64,000 bases of DNA, from contig JALOPI010000007.1 in the NCBI GenBank assembly GCA_025453975.1, forward strand, positions 1-64,000, given 5' to 3'. The number at the start of each line of letters is the position of its first letter. Position 1 is the stretch's first letter. Shown in pieces: positions 46,469 through 55,408 of this stretch. The position numbers were made by a program, and so were the translations under genes. This DNA is from Syntrophobacteraceae bacterium (lineage in GTDB: Bacteria; Desulfobacterota; Syntrophobacteria; Syntrophobacterales; Syntrophobacteraceae). The notes under the pieces were generated by a model. The model was not told the DNA's origin. It did not search any database and saw nothing but the letters and a program-made list of their open reading frames with translations.

Positions 46469-46930
46469 GTGGCGAAGCTGAAGGTCTTGTTCATCTGCAT
46501 CCACAACAGTGCCCGCAGTCTCATGGCTGAAAGCAGTCTCAAGCGGTGGGGCGGGGATCGCTTCGAGGTGAGCAGCGCTGGGCTCTCGCCGGGTCCGGCC
46601 AATCCGCTGGTGGTGGAGGTCATGAAGGACTGGGGGGTCGACCTGTCCCACGGCCGGGGGCGGAGTGTGTTCGAGCTCTACAAGTCCGGGAAGCTCTACG
46701 ATTATGTGATCTCCGTGTGCGACGAGACCGCGGCGGAGCGCTGTCCCGTCTTTCCGGGAATCACCCAGAGGCTGCACTGGAGCTTCGAGGATCCCTCCAC
46801 TTTCGAAGGCACGCTGGATGAGAAGCTGGAAAGGACGCGCCGCCTGCGTGACCGGATCTCCCGGCGAGTCCAGGAGTGGGTGGAAGAGATGAGGTCCTCC
46901 GGCGGCATCGGTGAGCCCATGAAGGAATAG
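46469..46930 (+). CDS. arsC: arsenate reductase / low-molecular-weight phosphatase family (ArsC-like)
   Basis: KVLFICIHNSARSLMAESSLKRWGGDRFEVSSAGLSPG, VISVCDETAAERCPVFPG; GTG start 5 bp after phoU. Confidence 0.85.
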   Translation: MAKLKVLFICIHNSARSLMAESSLKRWGGDRFEVSSAGLSPGPANPLVVEVMKDWGVDLSHGRGRSVFELYKSGKLYDYVISVCDETAAERCPVFPGITQRLHWSFEDPSTFEGTLDEKLERTRRLRDRISRRVQEWVEEMRSSGGIGEPMKE

Positions 46931-47175
46931 CTTCTTCCGTTCCCTTCCTGCCCACTACCTCGGTTTGGCTCCCCGAAGCCGCCCCTCCCCCGGTTTTACC
47001 CATGGCCCCCGACCACGCCCGTGATTGCGCCGAGTACACCTCGTCCCTCACGACGGCTCCCATTTCGGGCCCCGTCCACGGACAGGCCAGCTCCCAAACC
47101 CTTTTGTGCTTGATCCCTTCTTTTGCCCTATGCCATAAATGATACAACCACGTGGGAGAGGCCTCGGGTGTGTGA

Positions 47176-47961
47176 GTGTACACGGGCCTGCAAGGGCTTT
47201 TGGGTTATTTTTTCACGATCCGGCGGGCCCTCCAGGCTCGCGAGGATGCGGAGGATGGAGCTTTGAGCGTACTGGGCGAAGGTTTTGCCGAGGCCCTGCG
47301 GCTGCTCGTCACCCTGGACCCGGAGGTCGTCGGCATCACCCTCCGCACCATCCAGGTCTCGGGGCTGGCCACCTTCGTCAGCGTGCTCCTCGGCATCCCC
47401 TTGGGCACGGCCCTGGCCCTGACCCGGTTTTTTGGACGGGGCTTCGTCGTCAGCCTGGTCAACTTCGGCATGGGGCTGCCGCCGGTGGTGGTGGGGCTTG
47501 CCACCTGGCTCTGCCTGACGCGCTACGGCCCCCTGGGGATGCTGGGCATCCTGTACACCCCGTCAGCGATGATCGTCGCCCAGACGATCATCGCCACTCC
47601 CATCGTGGCCGGCTTCACGCTGGCGGCCATCCAGTCGGTGAATCCCAAGCTCAGGCTCCAGATCCTGTCCCTCGGGGCCACCCGGCTCCAGTACCTGCTG
47701 CTCCTGCTCTGGGAGGCGAGACTCGGCATCCTCGCGGCGGTCATAGCAGGGTTCGGCGGGGTGATCAGCGAGGTCGGGGCGTCCATGATGGTGGGCGGGA
47801 ACGTGCGGGGCTACACGCGCGTGCTGACGACGGCTACCGTCCTCGAGGTGTCCAAGGGCCGGTTCGAGCTGGCGACGGCACTCAGCATCATCCTTTTGCT
47901 CCTCACCTTCTGCATCGTGGCGGGGCTGAGCTACCTCCAGCAGCGGCGGAGGGAGGCATGA
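47176..47961 (+). CDS. tupB: tungstate-type ABC transporter permease
   Basis: TLRTIQVSGLATFVSVLLGIPLGTALAL, GLPPVVVGLATWLCLTRYGPLGMLG, YTPSAMIVAQTIIATPIVAGFT, EVGASMMVGGNVRGYTRVLTTATVLEVSKGRFELATAL. Confidence 0.85.
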   Translation: MYTGLQGLLGYFFTIRRALQAREDAEDGALSVLGEGFAEALRLLVTLDPEVVGITLRTIQVSGLATFVSVLLGIPLGTALALTRFFGRGFVVSLVNFGMGLPPVVVGLATWLCLTRYGPLGMLGILYTPSAMIVAQTIIATPIVAGFTLAAIQSVNPKLRLQILSLGATRLQYLLLLLWEARLGILAAVIAGFGGVISEVGASMMVGGNVRGYTRVLTTATVLEVSKGRFELATALSIILLLLTFCIVAGLSYLQQRRREA

Positions 47962-48686
47962 TCCAGGGCGAGACCATGGTGGGCGTCGAGGATCTGCGGC
48001 TGGAGCTGGGGGGGCGCCAGATCTACCACATCGACCGGCTGGCCATCCGCAGGGCTGAGGTCCTGGCGCTGGTGGGGCCCAACGGGGCGGGGAAATCGAG
48101 CCTTCTCCTCACCCTGGCACTGCTCCAGAAGCCCACGTCGGGCACCGTCGAGATCGACGGGGAGGCGGCCCGCAACGGGAACGCGCTGGGGCTCAGGAGG
48201 AAAATGGCCGTTGTGTTCCAGCAGGCGCTGCTCCTGGACATGACGGTGCGACAGAACCTTCTGGCGGCCCTGAGGATCAGGGGCATCCCCCGGCGAGAGG
48301 CGCTGGAGCGCGTGGCGTACTGGCTGGATCGGTTCGGCATCTCGTCCCTGGCTCAGCGGCCCGCCCGGGTGCTTTCCGGGGGAGAAGCCCAGCGGGCCAG
48401 CCTGGCCCGGGCCTTTGCGCTGGAGCCCAGGGTCCTGCTCCTGGACGAGCCTTTTGCCGCCCTGGACTACCCGACCCGAAAGGCCCTTCTGAATGACCTG
48501 GGCGGGCTGCTGTCGGAAATGAGCATGACGGCCCTCTTCGTCACCCACGACTATACCGAGATCCCGTATCTGGCCGAGCGCGTGGCCGTGCTGCATCAGG
48601 GGAGGATTGTCAAGGACGGGAGTCTGAGGGAGGTTTTCGGAGAGGATATGCTCAAGCGCAGCCTGTGGGCTCCCTGGGAGACCTGA
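47958..48686 (+). CDS. tupC: tungstate-type ABC transporter ATP-binding protein
   Basis: ALVGPNGAGKSSLLLTLALLQ, VLSGGEAQRASLARAFALEPRVLLLDEPFAALD; ATGA overlap with tupB. Confidence 0.85.
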   Translation: MIQGETMVGVEDLRLELGGRQIYHIDRLAIRRAEVLALVGPNGAGKSSLLLTLALLQKPTSGTVEIDGEAARNGNALGLRRKMAVVFQQALLLDMTVRQNLLAALRIRGIPRREALERVAYWLDRFGISSLAQRPARVLSGGEAQRASLARAFALEPRVLLLDEPFAALDYPTRKALLNDLGGLLSEMSMTALFVTHDYTEIPYLAERVAVLHQGRIVKDGSLREVFGEDMLKRSLWAPWET

Positions 48687-48930
48687 TTCCGACCCAGCCT
48701 CCACGGAAGGACGCCGTCGCCAAATCGTCAAGAAAACTTCACCACGCCGTAACACCCGGCCCCGCCGGGCTCGCTATGATGAAGCCAGAGATCATCGGGA
48801 ATCGCCTCTTCATCGGCTCTTCGCCTTGACGACAGCGGACGGGCCCGCGGGAACCCTCTCTCCCACGGGCTTCTCCGCACTCCTTTCCGGACCCCCCATC
48901 GCCGCAAGGCTTCCCGGCAGGGTCTGACGA

Positions 48931-50046
48931 TCATCCAGCGCAGTCCAGCTCCACAAGGATTCCCTCCTCTCCCTCGGCGGGATAGCGGGCGTCATAGTCT
49001 CGACCTGCCGCAAGCGCGGCGTTTTCCCAGGGAATGGTGTGCTCGTTCCGGTAGTTGAACCAGAGGGTGGGCTTCCGGACGGACCACTGGATGACGGCTT
49101 CCATGGCGGCCAGGTCGGGGTGGTCGTGGATGTCGCCATTGGTGCTGACGAGGAAGTGCTCGGCGTCCACCAGGCCCAGCAGCTCCTTGGAAATGTTGGC
49201 GCGGCTCCCGTGGTGGGACATCTTGAAGGCATCGACCTTGAGCCGTTTTTCCCCCGGCGGGATGAGGCGCTTGATGGAGTCGCAGAGGACCCGCGTGTGG
49301 GCGTCGGCGAGAAAGAGGCAGCTTCGGCCTTCGAACGCGGCGAGAAAGGCGATGCTGCTGCCGTTGGCCTTGGAGGAGTCGGGCTTGAGCTGTTTCTGCA
49401 GGGCGGCGCTGAAGTCGTCGGGGCCTCCCAGGAGCCCTTCCTCGGGGTGGTATCGGGTGGCGTTCGCCAGCTGGTCCCAGGCGGCGTCCAGGTCTCCGGG
49501 GTCCAGGCCGAACTTCTGGACGTCCTTTTCCCACTTGCCGGCCATGCTCTTGAGCCGGTTGGCATCCGGCGACAGGAGAGTGATCTTCATGCCCTCCTCG
49601 AGAACCACTTCGGGGAGGGGCTCGCCGGGGGTCACCACCACCGCGTTACGGTCGAAGGCCCGGTTCCACTCGTCGAAGGCCCTGCGGCGGAGGAGGGCGC
49701 TCAGGAAATCCCCTTCCCGCCCTCCCAGGTCCCTCGATTCCTCCATGTGCCGCCAGCCGTTGAACCAGATGTCCGCGGGCTCGATGGGCCACCGGCTGCG
49801 CTTTTCCGCGAAGAGCCGGATGAGGCCCTCGATGTGGTCCGTGTCCACGTGGCTCACCACCACCAGCTCCAGCCCCCGCTCCCCGTCAGGCAGGGCATTC
49901 AGCCGATCGACGATCCGGGGGTAGGCGGCGATGGGGCCACCGTCGATGAGGATCCGCCGGGTGGTGGCACCGCGCCCGTACTCCACCAGGAGGGCGTCGC
50001 CGTGGCGGGCCGGGAGCATATGGATTCGGAAAAATGCGTCGGACAT
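48931..50046 (-). CDS. MBL-fold metallohydrolase, ComEC/Rec2-like
   Basis: LIDGGPIAAYPRIVDRL, LVVVSHVDTDHIEGL (HxDxDH), CLFLADAHTRVLCDSIKRLI, KMSHHGSRANISKELL; start overlaps the upstream CHAT gene stop (TGATG). Confidence 0.85.
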   Translation of the reverse strand: MSDAFFRIHMLPARHGDALLVEYGRGATTRRILIDGGPIAAYPRIVDRLNALPDGERGLELVVVSHVDTDHIEGLIRLFAEKRSRWPIEPADIWFNGWRHMEESRDLGGREGDFLSALLRRRAFDEWNRAFDRNAVVVTPGEPLPEVVLEEGMKITLLSPDANRLKSMAGKWEKDVQKFGLDPGDLDAAWDQLANATRYHPEEGLLGGPDDFSAALQKQLKPDSSKANGSSIAFLAAFEGRSCLFLADAHTRVLCDSIKRLIPPGEKRLKVDAFKMSHHGSRANISKELLGLVDAEHFLVSTNGDIHDHPDLAAMEAVIQWSVRKPTLWFNYRNEHTIPWENAALAAGRDYDARYPAEGEEGILVELDCAG

Positions 50047-52946
50047 CAAGACTCCTTTCCGTTGAGCTTCCAGTCGGCATCGCCGAAGGCCACCACGCAG
50101 AGCGCCATGAGCAGCCCGTCCTGGAGTGCCTTCCGCTTGATGGAGCGCATCACCTCCCCGAGCCGCTCCGGATTTTCACCATCCCCCTCGGTCCGGAGCC
50201 CCTCGACGATCTGTTGGGCGACCCGCGCCGCGTGCCCGCCGAAGACGGTGGCGATGGTGCCGATGACAATGGCCGCGCCTTTTCTGCGGAAGACCGCCAC
50301 GTGGCTCCCGTAGTCCATGGCCGTGCCGACCGTGTCGCAGCCCAGAAGGGCGGCGACGGGGCTGATGGAGGAGCCCTCGGGGCGGACATGGGATTCCTTG
50401 ATCTGAATGCTCTTGATGGTCTTGCCCCCGATCTCGAGGGTAGCCTTGGCCCCATGGCCGTCGGTGTGCGGCAGGGCGACGATCAGGCTCGGGCTCCACT
50501 GCTGGACCAGCTCGGCCCACTGGGTCCAGTCGCTGGCCCGCTGGGGCGCGCGGCCCGTGCGCGATTCCAGGGCGGCCAGCACCGGCGCCAGGAGCTCATC
50601 CTCCACCCGCTTGCTTGCGGCCACCACGGCTGTGCCGCCGAGGAGCAGCTCGGCCCGGCCGGCGGCGCATTCGGACTGCAGAAAGACCTCGCGCCCTTCC
50701 CGGGCGAGCTCTGGGGTGTAAACGTGGCGCTCGATCACCTTGCTCACGCCCCAGAAGCCCAGGGGGCAGACGGTCTTGCCGCTCAGGGTGTCGCAGCTTT
50801 CCGAGCATTTCCCTTCCCGCGCCTCCGCCATCCAGCGGGGGCAGATGGCGGCGTCGTCGTCGGGGGTCTCGTGCTCGTAGATGAGCTCGAACGGCACCAG
50901 CGCGTCGCTCCGTGTGCTGACCACCTGGATGTACTCCATGGCGGCGATTTCGGGACGGTTGGTCGGAGCCATGAGCTGATCTTCCACGAGGGAGCCGTGG
51001 AGCTGGCGGCCCAGCTGAGCGAGCTCCACGAGGAGAGCGCGGTTCTTGGGGGAATCGAGGCTTCCGCTGTAATCCTTGACGGATTTGGCGACGCGGCTGA
51101 GGGCGTCGTTGATCTCCGAGGTGATGGCGCTGCAGTCCGAGATGTCCGCGATCCAGGCATGGCGGTCTGAGATGGCCTGGAGGCGGGGACGCTGGTCCGC
51201 GGCGTGGTTGACGACCATCGCGAGGTCGAACCGCCGCCGCTGATCCAGGTCGCCGATGTTGGCCCGCACCAGGACGAGGTCCGCCAGCTCGATGGAGGCG
51301 TCGGCGGCAATGGCATCTTCGTCCTGAACGACGGCGGCCTTGAGGACGGCCGTCTGCAGGACTCGCCCCCGGTGCAGCACCGTGATCCTCCCTTCGAAGC
51401 GGTGGTGCCTGCCAGGGACGAAGCGGAATTCACACTCGGTGCTGGGGCCGTCCCTTCGGAGCCGGATGAGCCTGCGCTGGGGCTGGCTCAGATGGTGAGG
51501 CTCGGTGAGAACGACGGTGAGGCGCCAGGTGTCCAGCTCCCCGGGGAGCAGCTCCTCGGGGAAAGCCTCGGGAAGCGACGTCCAGGTCTCGTCCGGCGGG
51601 CCGATGCGCACGCGGGCCAGGGTAGGGAGTCCGCGAATGTAAGCCCTCGTTTCAGGCTGGTATCTTCCGCTTCTCCTGATGAGGGACTGCTGCTGCAGGA
51701 AGCGGCGTGCCCTCTGCCGCCGAGCTTCCTCCGGAACCTCCGCGCGCCTGATGGCCCTGCTGATTTTGGCCATGCCCGTGGCCCCGCTGCTCTCGGCAAG
51801 AAAAGTCACGTCCTTCTGGTGACGGGTGAAGGTCTCGAGCGCCGCCGCCGCCAGGGGGTGATGGGGAAGGTCCCCGGCCGGCATGGTCAGCCGGTCGAAA
51901 GTGTCCGGCTCCAGGGGGAGCTTTGTGCCTTTGGGCAGATCCGCCAGTCGACCCCGGATGGTGTCCAGAAGGAGGCTGACTCGAAAATCCCGGATCTCGG
52001 GGCTCAGGAAGACGACGGTGCCCGCCTCGTCCGAGGGCGAAAAAGCCCTGGAAACGCAGACATCCACCGGCAGGTCGTGGGAAAGGCATTCCACGAAGGC
52101 GTTCAGGCTCCACGCCCACGATGCGTCCGACAGGCCGGGATGCAGGAAGACGAAACCGTTGGCCCGGCTTTCGGCTGCCGCCGCGGCCAGCCGCTGGGGC
52201 CAGGCCGGATGCCCGTCATCCAGGTCGCCGCGCACGATGATGCCGATGCATTTCCGGGCGCCCGGAAGATCGACGAGGGTCTGGAGCAGCCGCCGGATTC
52301 CCCCGTCGAAAACCAGGATGTCGCAGTCGACGTTGTCCCGGTCGATGGCCACGGTCTCGGCGAGGTCGTTGGCCGGCCAGAAAGCGAGACCTTCCCTGAG
52401 AGCCTTCTCGGCTCCGTTCCCCGGGAAATAGCCAATGCGCAGGGGCCAGGTCCAGGGGCTGGGGGGCAGGGGAGCCTCGAACTGGATGTAAAGGGATTTG
52501 CCGGAGGGGCTGGCCTCCGTCAGGACCCGGAGCCAGGGGGTCACGGGATCCCGGACGGGGTATCGCGTGACCGCGATCCGTGGGGCCAGCTCGGGGGGAA
52601 TGTTGAGCTGTCTCCAGGCATGAGCCACCACGATGGGCTCGATTTCGGCCAGGGGAAAGGAGTTGGCCCCCACGTGCAGCACCTGGTCGGGCGAGGGGAA
52701 GTGCCAGTCCACCGTTTCCTGCTGGTGGATGGTTTTCCCCGCGACCTCCGCCAGCAGCCGATGGAGGTCGGCCTCGCCGGGGGAGGGGAAGCCGGTTGAG
52801 CCCTCCACCGGGCCGGGAGTGATCTTCACTCCAGCCGTTGGCGACGCGGAAATCCGGGCCAGGAGACCCAGCCCAAGGAATGCATCGGCGAAATCCCTGT
52901 CGCCGATCCCCAGTCCCCACCGCTGCCAGAAATCGAATCCCTGCAT
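50046..52946 (-). CDS. CHAT (caspase-like) domain protein, 966 aa
   Basis: C-term His block SPSLIVALPHTDGHGAKATLEIGGK and Cys block VAALLGCDTVGTAMDYGSHVAVFRRKGAAIVIGT; Cys cluster AICPRW...GKCSESCDTLSGKTVCPLGFWG; N-term has a second degenerate alpha/beta region (VDCDILVFDGG...GFVFLHPGLSDASWAWSLNAFVECLSHDLPVDVCVSRA). Confidence 0.75.
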   Translation of the reverse strand: MQGFDFWQRWGLGIGDRDFADAFLGLGLLARISASPTAGVKITPGPVEGSTGFPSPGEADLHRLLAEVAGKTIHQQETVDWHFPSPDQVLHVGANSFPLAEIEPIVVAHAWRQLNIPPELAPRIAVTRYPVRDPVTPWLRVLTEASPSGKSLYIQFEAPLPPSPWTWPLRIGYFPGNGAEKALREGLAFWPANDLAETVAIDRDNVDCDILVFDGGIRRLLQTLVDLPGARKCIGIIVRGDLDDGHPAWPQRLAAAAAESRANGFVFLHPGLSDASWAWSLNAFVECLSHDLPVDVCVSRAFSPSDEAGTVVFLSPEIRDFRVSLLLDTIRGRLADLPKGTKLPLEPDTFDRLTMPAGDLPHHPLAAAALETFTRHQKDVTFLAESSGATGMAKISRAIRRAEVPEEARRQRARRFLQQQSLIRRSGRYQPETRAYIRGLPTLARVRIGPPDETWTSLPEAFPEELLPGELDTWRLTVVLTEPHHLSQPQRRLIRLRRDGPSTECEFRFVPGRHHRFEGRITVLHRGRVLQTAVLKAAVVQDEDAIAADASIELADLVLVRANIGDLDQRRRFDLAMVVNHAADQRPRLQAISDRHAWIADISDCSAITSEINDALSRVAKSVKDYSGSLDSPKNRALLVELAQLGRQLHGSLVEDQLMAPTNRPEIAAMEYIQVVSTRSDALVPFELIYEHETPDDDAAICPRWMAEAREGKCSESCDTLSGKTVCPLGFWGVSKVIERHVYTPELAREGREVFLQSECAAGRAELLLGGTAVVAASKRVEDELLAPVLAALESRTGRAPQRASDWTQWAELVQQWSPSLIVALPHTDGHGAKATLEIGGKTIKSIQIKESHVRPEGSSISPVAALLGCDTVGTAMDYGSHVAVFRRKGAAIVIGTIATVFGGHAARVAQQIVEGLRTEGDGENPERLGEVMRSIKRKALQDGLLMALCVVAFGDADWKLNGKES

Positions 52947-53259
52947 GGATGCCTCCTGTCTGAATGGAATCCCAGGCGGGCCGACCCGGCCTCGGGCGCT
53001 TCATGCTGCACGTTACGGACTGAGGCACACCAATTCTGCGTGGAGAGGACGAGAGGACGCTGGTCCATCGCCGTGACCCGCCCGGGGCCGGCGAAAGCCT
53101 GGCTCGTTGGTCGAATGAATGGCACAAAACCAGCCGACTTGCAAGGACCTGCCGAGGGATGTTTTCTGGTGGGCCGTCACCGTTCGACGGAACGGGGATT
53201 CTGGGGCGATCCCCCGGCCTGGGCCGAAGTACGACGGGGCTCTCGGCGGGCCTTGAGGA

Positions 53260-54312
53260 TCAGATGCGATCTTCCTTGACGTGGAAGGAGATGCTCGATC
53301 CGGTTACGGTGCTGCGCCCCGTGTAGAGGAATATCGACACCCACAGGCCCTGGAGCACGAGGAGGAGGCCGGGGCTCCACAGCGCCTTGAGCCCCTGGAT
53401 GATGCTCGGCGGCATGACATCCGCCTCGGGAAGGACCCACCGAGCCAGGAAAGCATAAACAATGGAGAGGATGGCCATGATCTGGTAGGCCGATACGGGC
53501 TGCTCGCCCCGGTAGTCCGCCCGCAGGAGCTCGGAGAAGGCTCGCCAGGCCTGGGTCACACCGGCCGCGAGGAGGAACGAGGCTCCAAAGAACGAGCTCA
53601 GGAAAAGGCCCATGGAGATCAGTCCCGTGGCGATGTATCCCACGGCCGTCAGGGCCTGGACGGGGATCACGGCCCGCCCGTCGAGCTGGCTGGCATAGGC
53701 GATTTTTTTGGTTTTTCCATGAAATACGAAGTGCCGATTGCCGAAAGTTCTGGCCCAGAATGGAGGGGATGATTCGAGAGACCGGCCGTAACAGCAGCCG
53801 AAGCTGATGCAGGCCAGGCGGCCGATGCCTTCGCCGAAGGCGTAGGAGACGGCGAGGGCGGAAAGCACCGCCAGGCTCGGCATGGGCTGGCTTCCAAGGA
53901 AGGCCAGGATGCCATTGAGGAGGACGATGGCCCAGGGGGCCATGACCATTCCCACGAAGGATGCCCCTCCGACGGTGAAGGTGTGGCGCTTGTTCTCCAC
54001 GATACGGGCGACCCAGCGGGAGGCTGGAACGCATAGCGCCAGCACTGCCGCCATCAGGGCGCAGGCGGCCAGTCGGGGGATGGCGATGGAGCCGGTCAGG
54101 ACCAGAAACAGGATGACGCCGAATGTGTAGGCCGAAGCGCTCAGGGCGCCGTACCAGGTGAGGTTGATGCCCTCCCAGGCGCCCCCCGCCCCCCTGGCCT
54201 GGGGAACGGCCGCCAGAAACTGCCACTCCTCATCCGGGAAATGCTGGAAAGCCCAGCGAAGCACCAGCCCGAGGGCCCCTCCCAGCAAACCGACGAAAAT
54301 CAGGTTGATCAC
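53260..54312 (-). CDS. multi-TM protein, prolipoprotein diacylglyceryl transferase (Lgt)-like
   Basis: Multiple TMs with VSYAFGEGIGRLACISFGCCYGRSLESSP; lacks a clear canonical GRxGNFxNxExxG signature; GTG start at 54312 (VINLIFVGLLGG). Confidence 0.55.
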   Translation of the reverse strand: MINLIFVGLLGGALGLVLRWAFQHFPDEEWQFLAAVPQARGAGGAWEGINLTWYGALSASAYTFGVILFLVLTGSIAIPRLAACALMAAVLALCVPASRWVARIVENKRHTFTVGGASFVGMVMAPWAIVLLNGILAFLGSQPMPSLAVLSALAVSYAFGEGIGRLACISFGCCYGRSLESSPPFWARTFGNRHFVFHGKTKKIAYASQLDGRAVIPVQALTAVGYIATGLISMGLFLSSFFGASFLLAAGVTQAWRAFSELLRADYRGEQPVSAYQIMAILSIVYAFLARWVLPEADVMPPSIIQGLKALWSPGLLLVLQGLWVSIFLYTGRSTVTGSSISFHVKEDRI

Positions 54313-54334
54313 GGTCCTTGTCTCCCTCCTCCCT

Positions 54335-55408
54335 TCATGATGGTCCCATGGGGTCCCTCGAGGCAGCTCGAAGCTCCGCCCCTCGGTCCAGCGCCATGCC
54401 GATGGTGGACCGGACCCTGAGGTCGGTCTCCACCAGCGGTCGTCCAAATCCCTCGGAGAAGCGGCTCGAGGCCCCGGGTCTCCGCATGTTCTCCAGGAGG
54501 TCCATGGAGAATCGCACCCGATGGGGCTGGAAGAGCAGAACATCCGTGCTGCTGCCCGGGCGATAGAGGCTTTTGGGCCTCCCCCGCTTCAGGAGCATAC
54601 CCTTCCGGACGGACCTGGGGTCGTCGTAGCCCTCGTCGCTGTAGCACTGGACGATGTCTCCGATCATGAGGGCCACGATCTCGATCATGGCCACGAGCCC
54701 CGCACGGGTTCCGCCGTCGACGTCGGTATCCAGGATGGTGACCACGCGCTTGTTCTTGGAGTAGGGAGTCACGGCGGCCACGACGGCCCCTGGGTTGCAC
54801 GAGTGGTATGCTCCGGGGATTTCATAGATGTCCACGACTCGGCCGGTCACGGGAGCGTGGTTGTAGTGGTACTTGTCCGGTGTCAGGCGGAAGACCGCGT
54901 AGTCGCCCCGGGCGAACGCGTCCAGCCAGCGGGTCTTGTCCAGGCCGAGGAGCTCCGTGAAGTGAAAGAACTTCTCCTTCAGCACCAGGCACGAGGTATC
55001 CCGAAAGGACCCCAGGAGGGCTCGGGCGTCCGCCGGTGACACGACGGCACGCGGATCGCTCTCCATGGGGCGGCACTCCCAGTAGCGGATTCTTCGCTCG
55101 AACACATCCCGAAGGGTCCGCATGTCTTCGGGGGGATCCAGGGCTTCGGACCAGTCGATGCCCAGATTGCGCTGAAGGTCGGGGTCGTGTCGCCAGCCTG
55201 CCCGCAGGGTCAGGTCGAAGCTCACGAATCCCAGGAGCTTGGAGATCCTGGGGCTCGTCAGGATGTCGAAGAGCCGTCCCGGCTTCTCCCGGTTCGTCGA
55301 GTAGATCTGGTTCAGGAGCCGGTCGGCGATGAGCTTCTCGGTGCGGGCCCTACCGGTTTGCCGTTCGACATACTGGTGCTCCATCAGGGGGGGATGCCGG
55401 AATCTCAT
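54335..55408 (-). CDS. phosphatidylserine decarboxylase family protein
   Basis: FRLTPDKYHYNHAPVTGRVVDIYEIPGAYHSCNP, VTILDTDVDGGT..GLVAMIEIVALMIGDIVQCYS, pyruvoyl-type PGSSTDVLLFQ. Confidence 0.85.
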   Translation of the reverse strand: MRFRHPPLMEHQYVERQTGRARTEKLIADRLLNQIYSTNREKPGRLFDILTSPRISKLLGFVSFDLTLRAGWRHDPDLQRNLGIDWSEALDPPEDMRTLRDVFERRIRYWECRPMESDPRAVVSPADARALLGSFRDTSCLVLKEKFFHFTELLGLDKTRWLDAFARGDYAVFRLTPDKYHYNHAPVTGRVVDIYEIPGAYHSCNPGAVVAAVTPYSKNKRVVTILDTDVDGGTRAGLVAMIEIVALMIGDIVQCYSDEGYDDPRSVRKGMLLKRGRPKSLYRPGSSTDVLLFQPHRVRFSMDLLENMRRPGASSRFSEGFGRPLVETDLRVRSTIGMALDRGAELRAASRDPMGPS

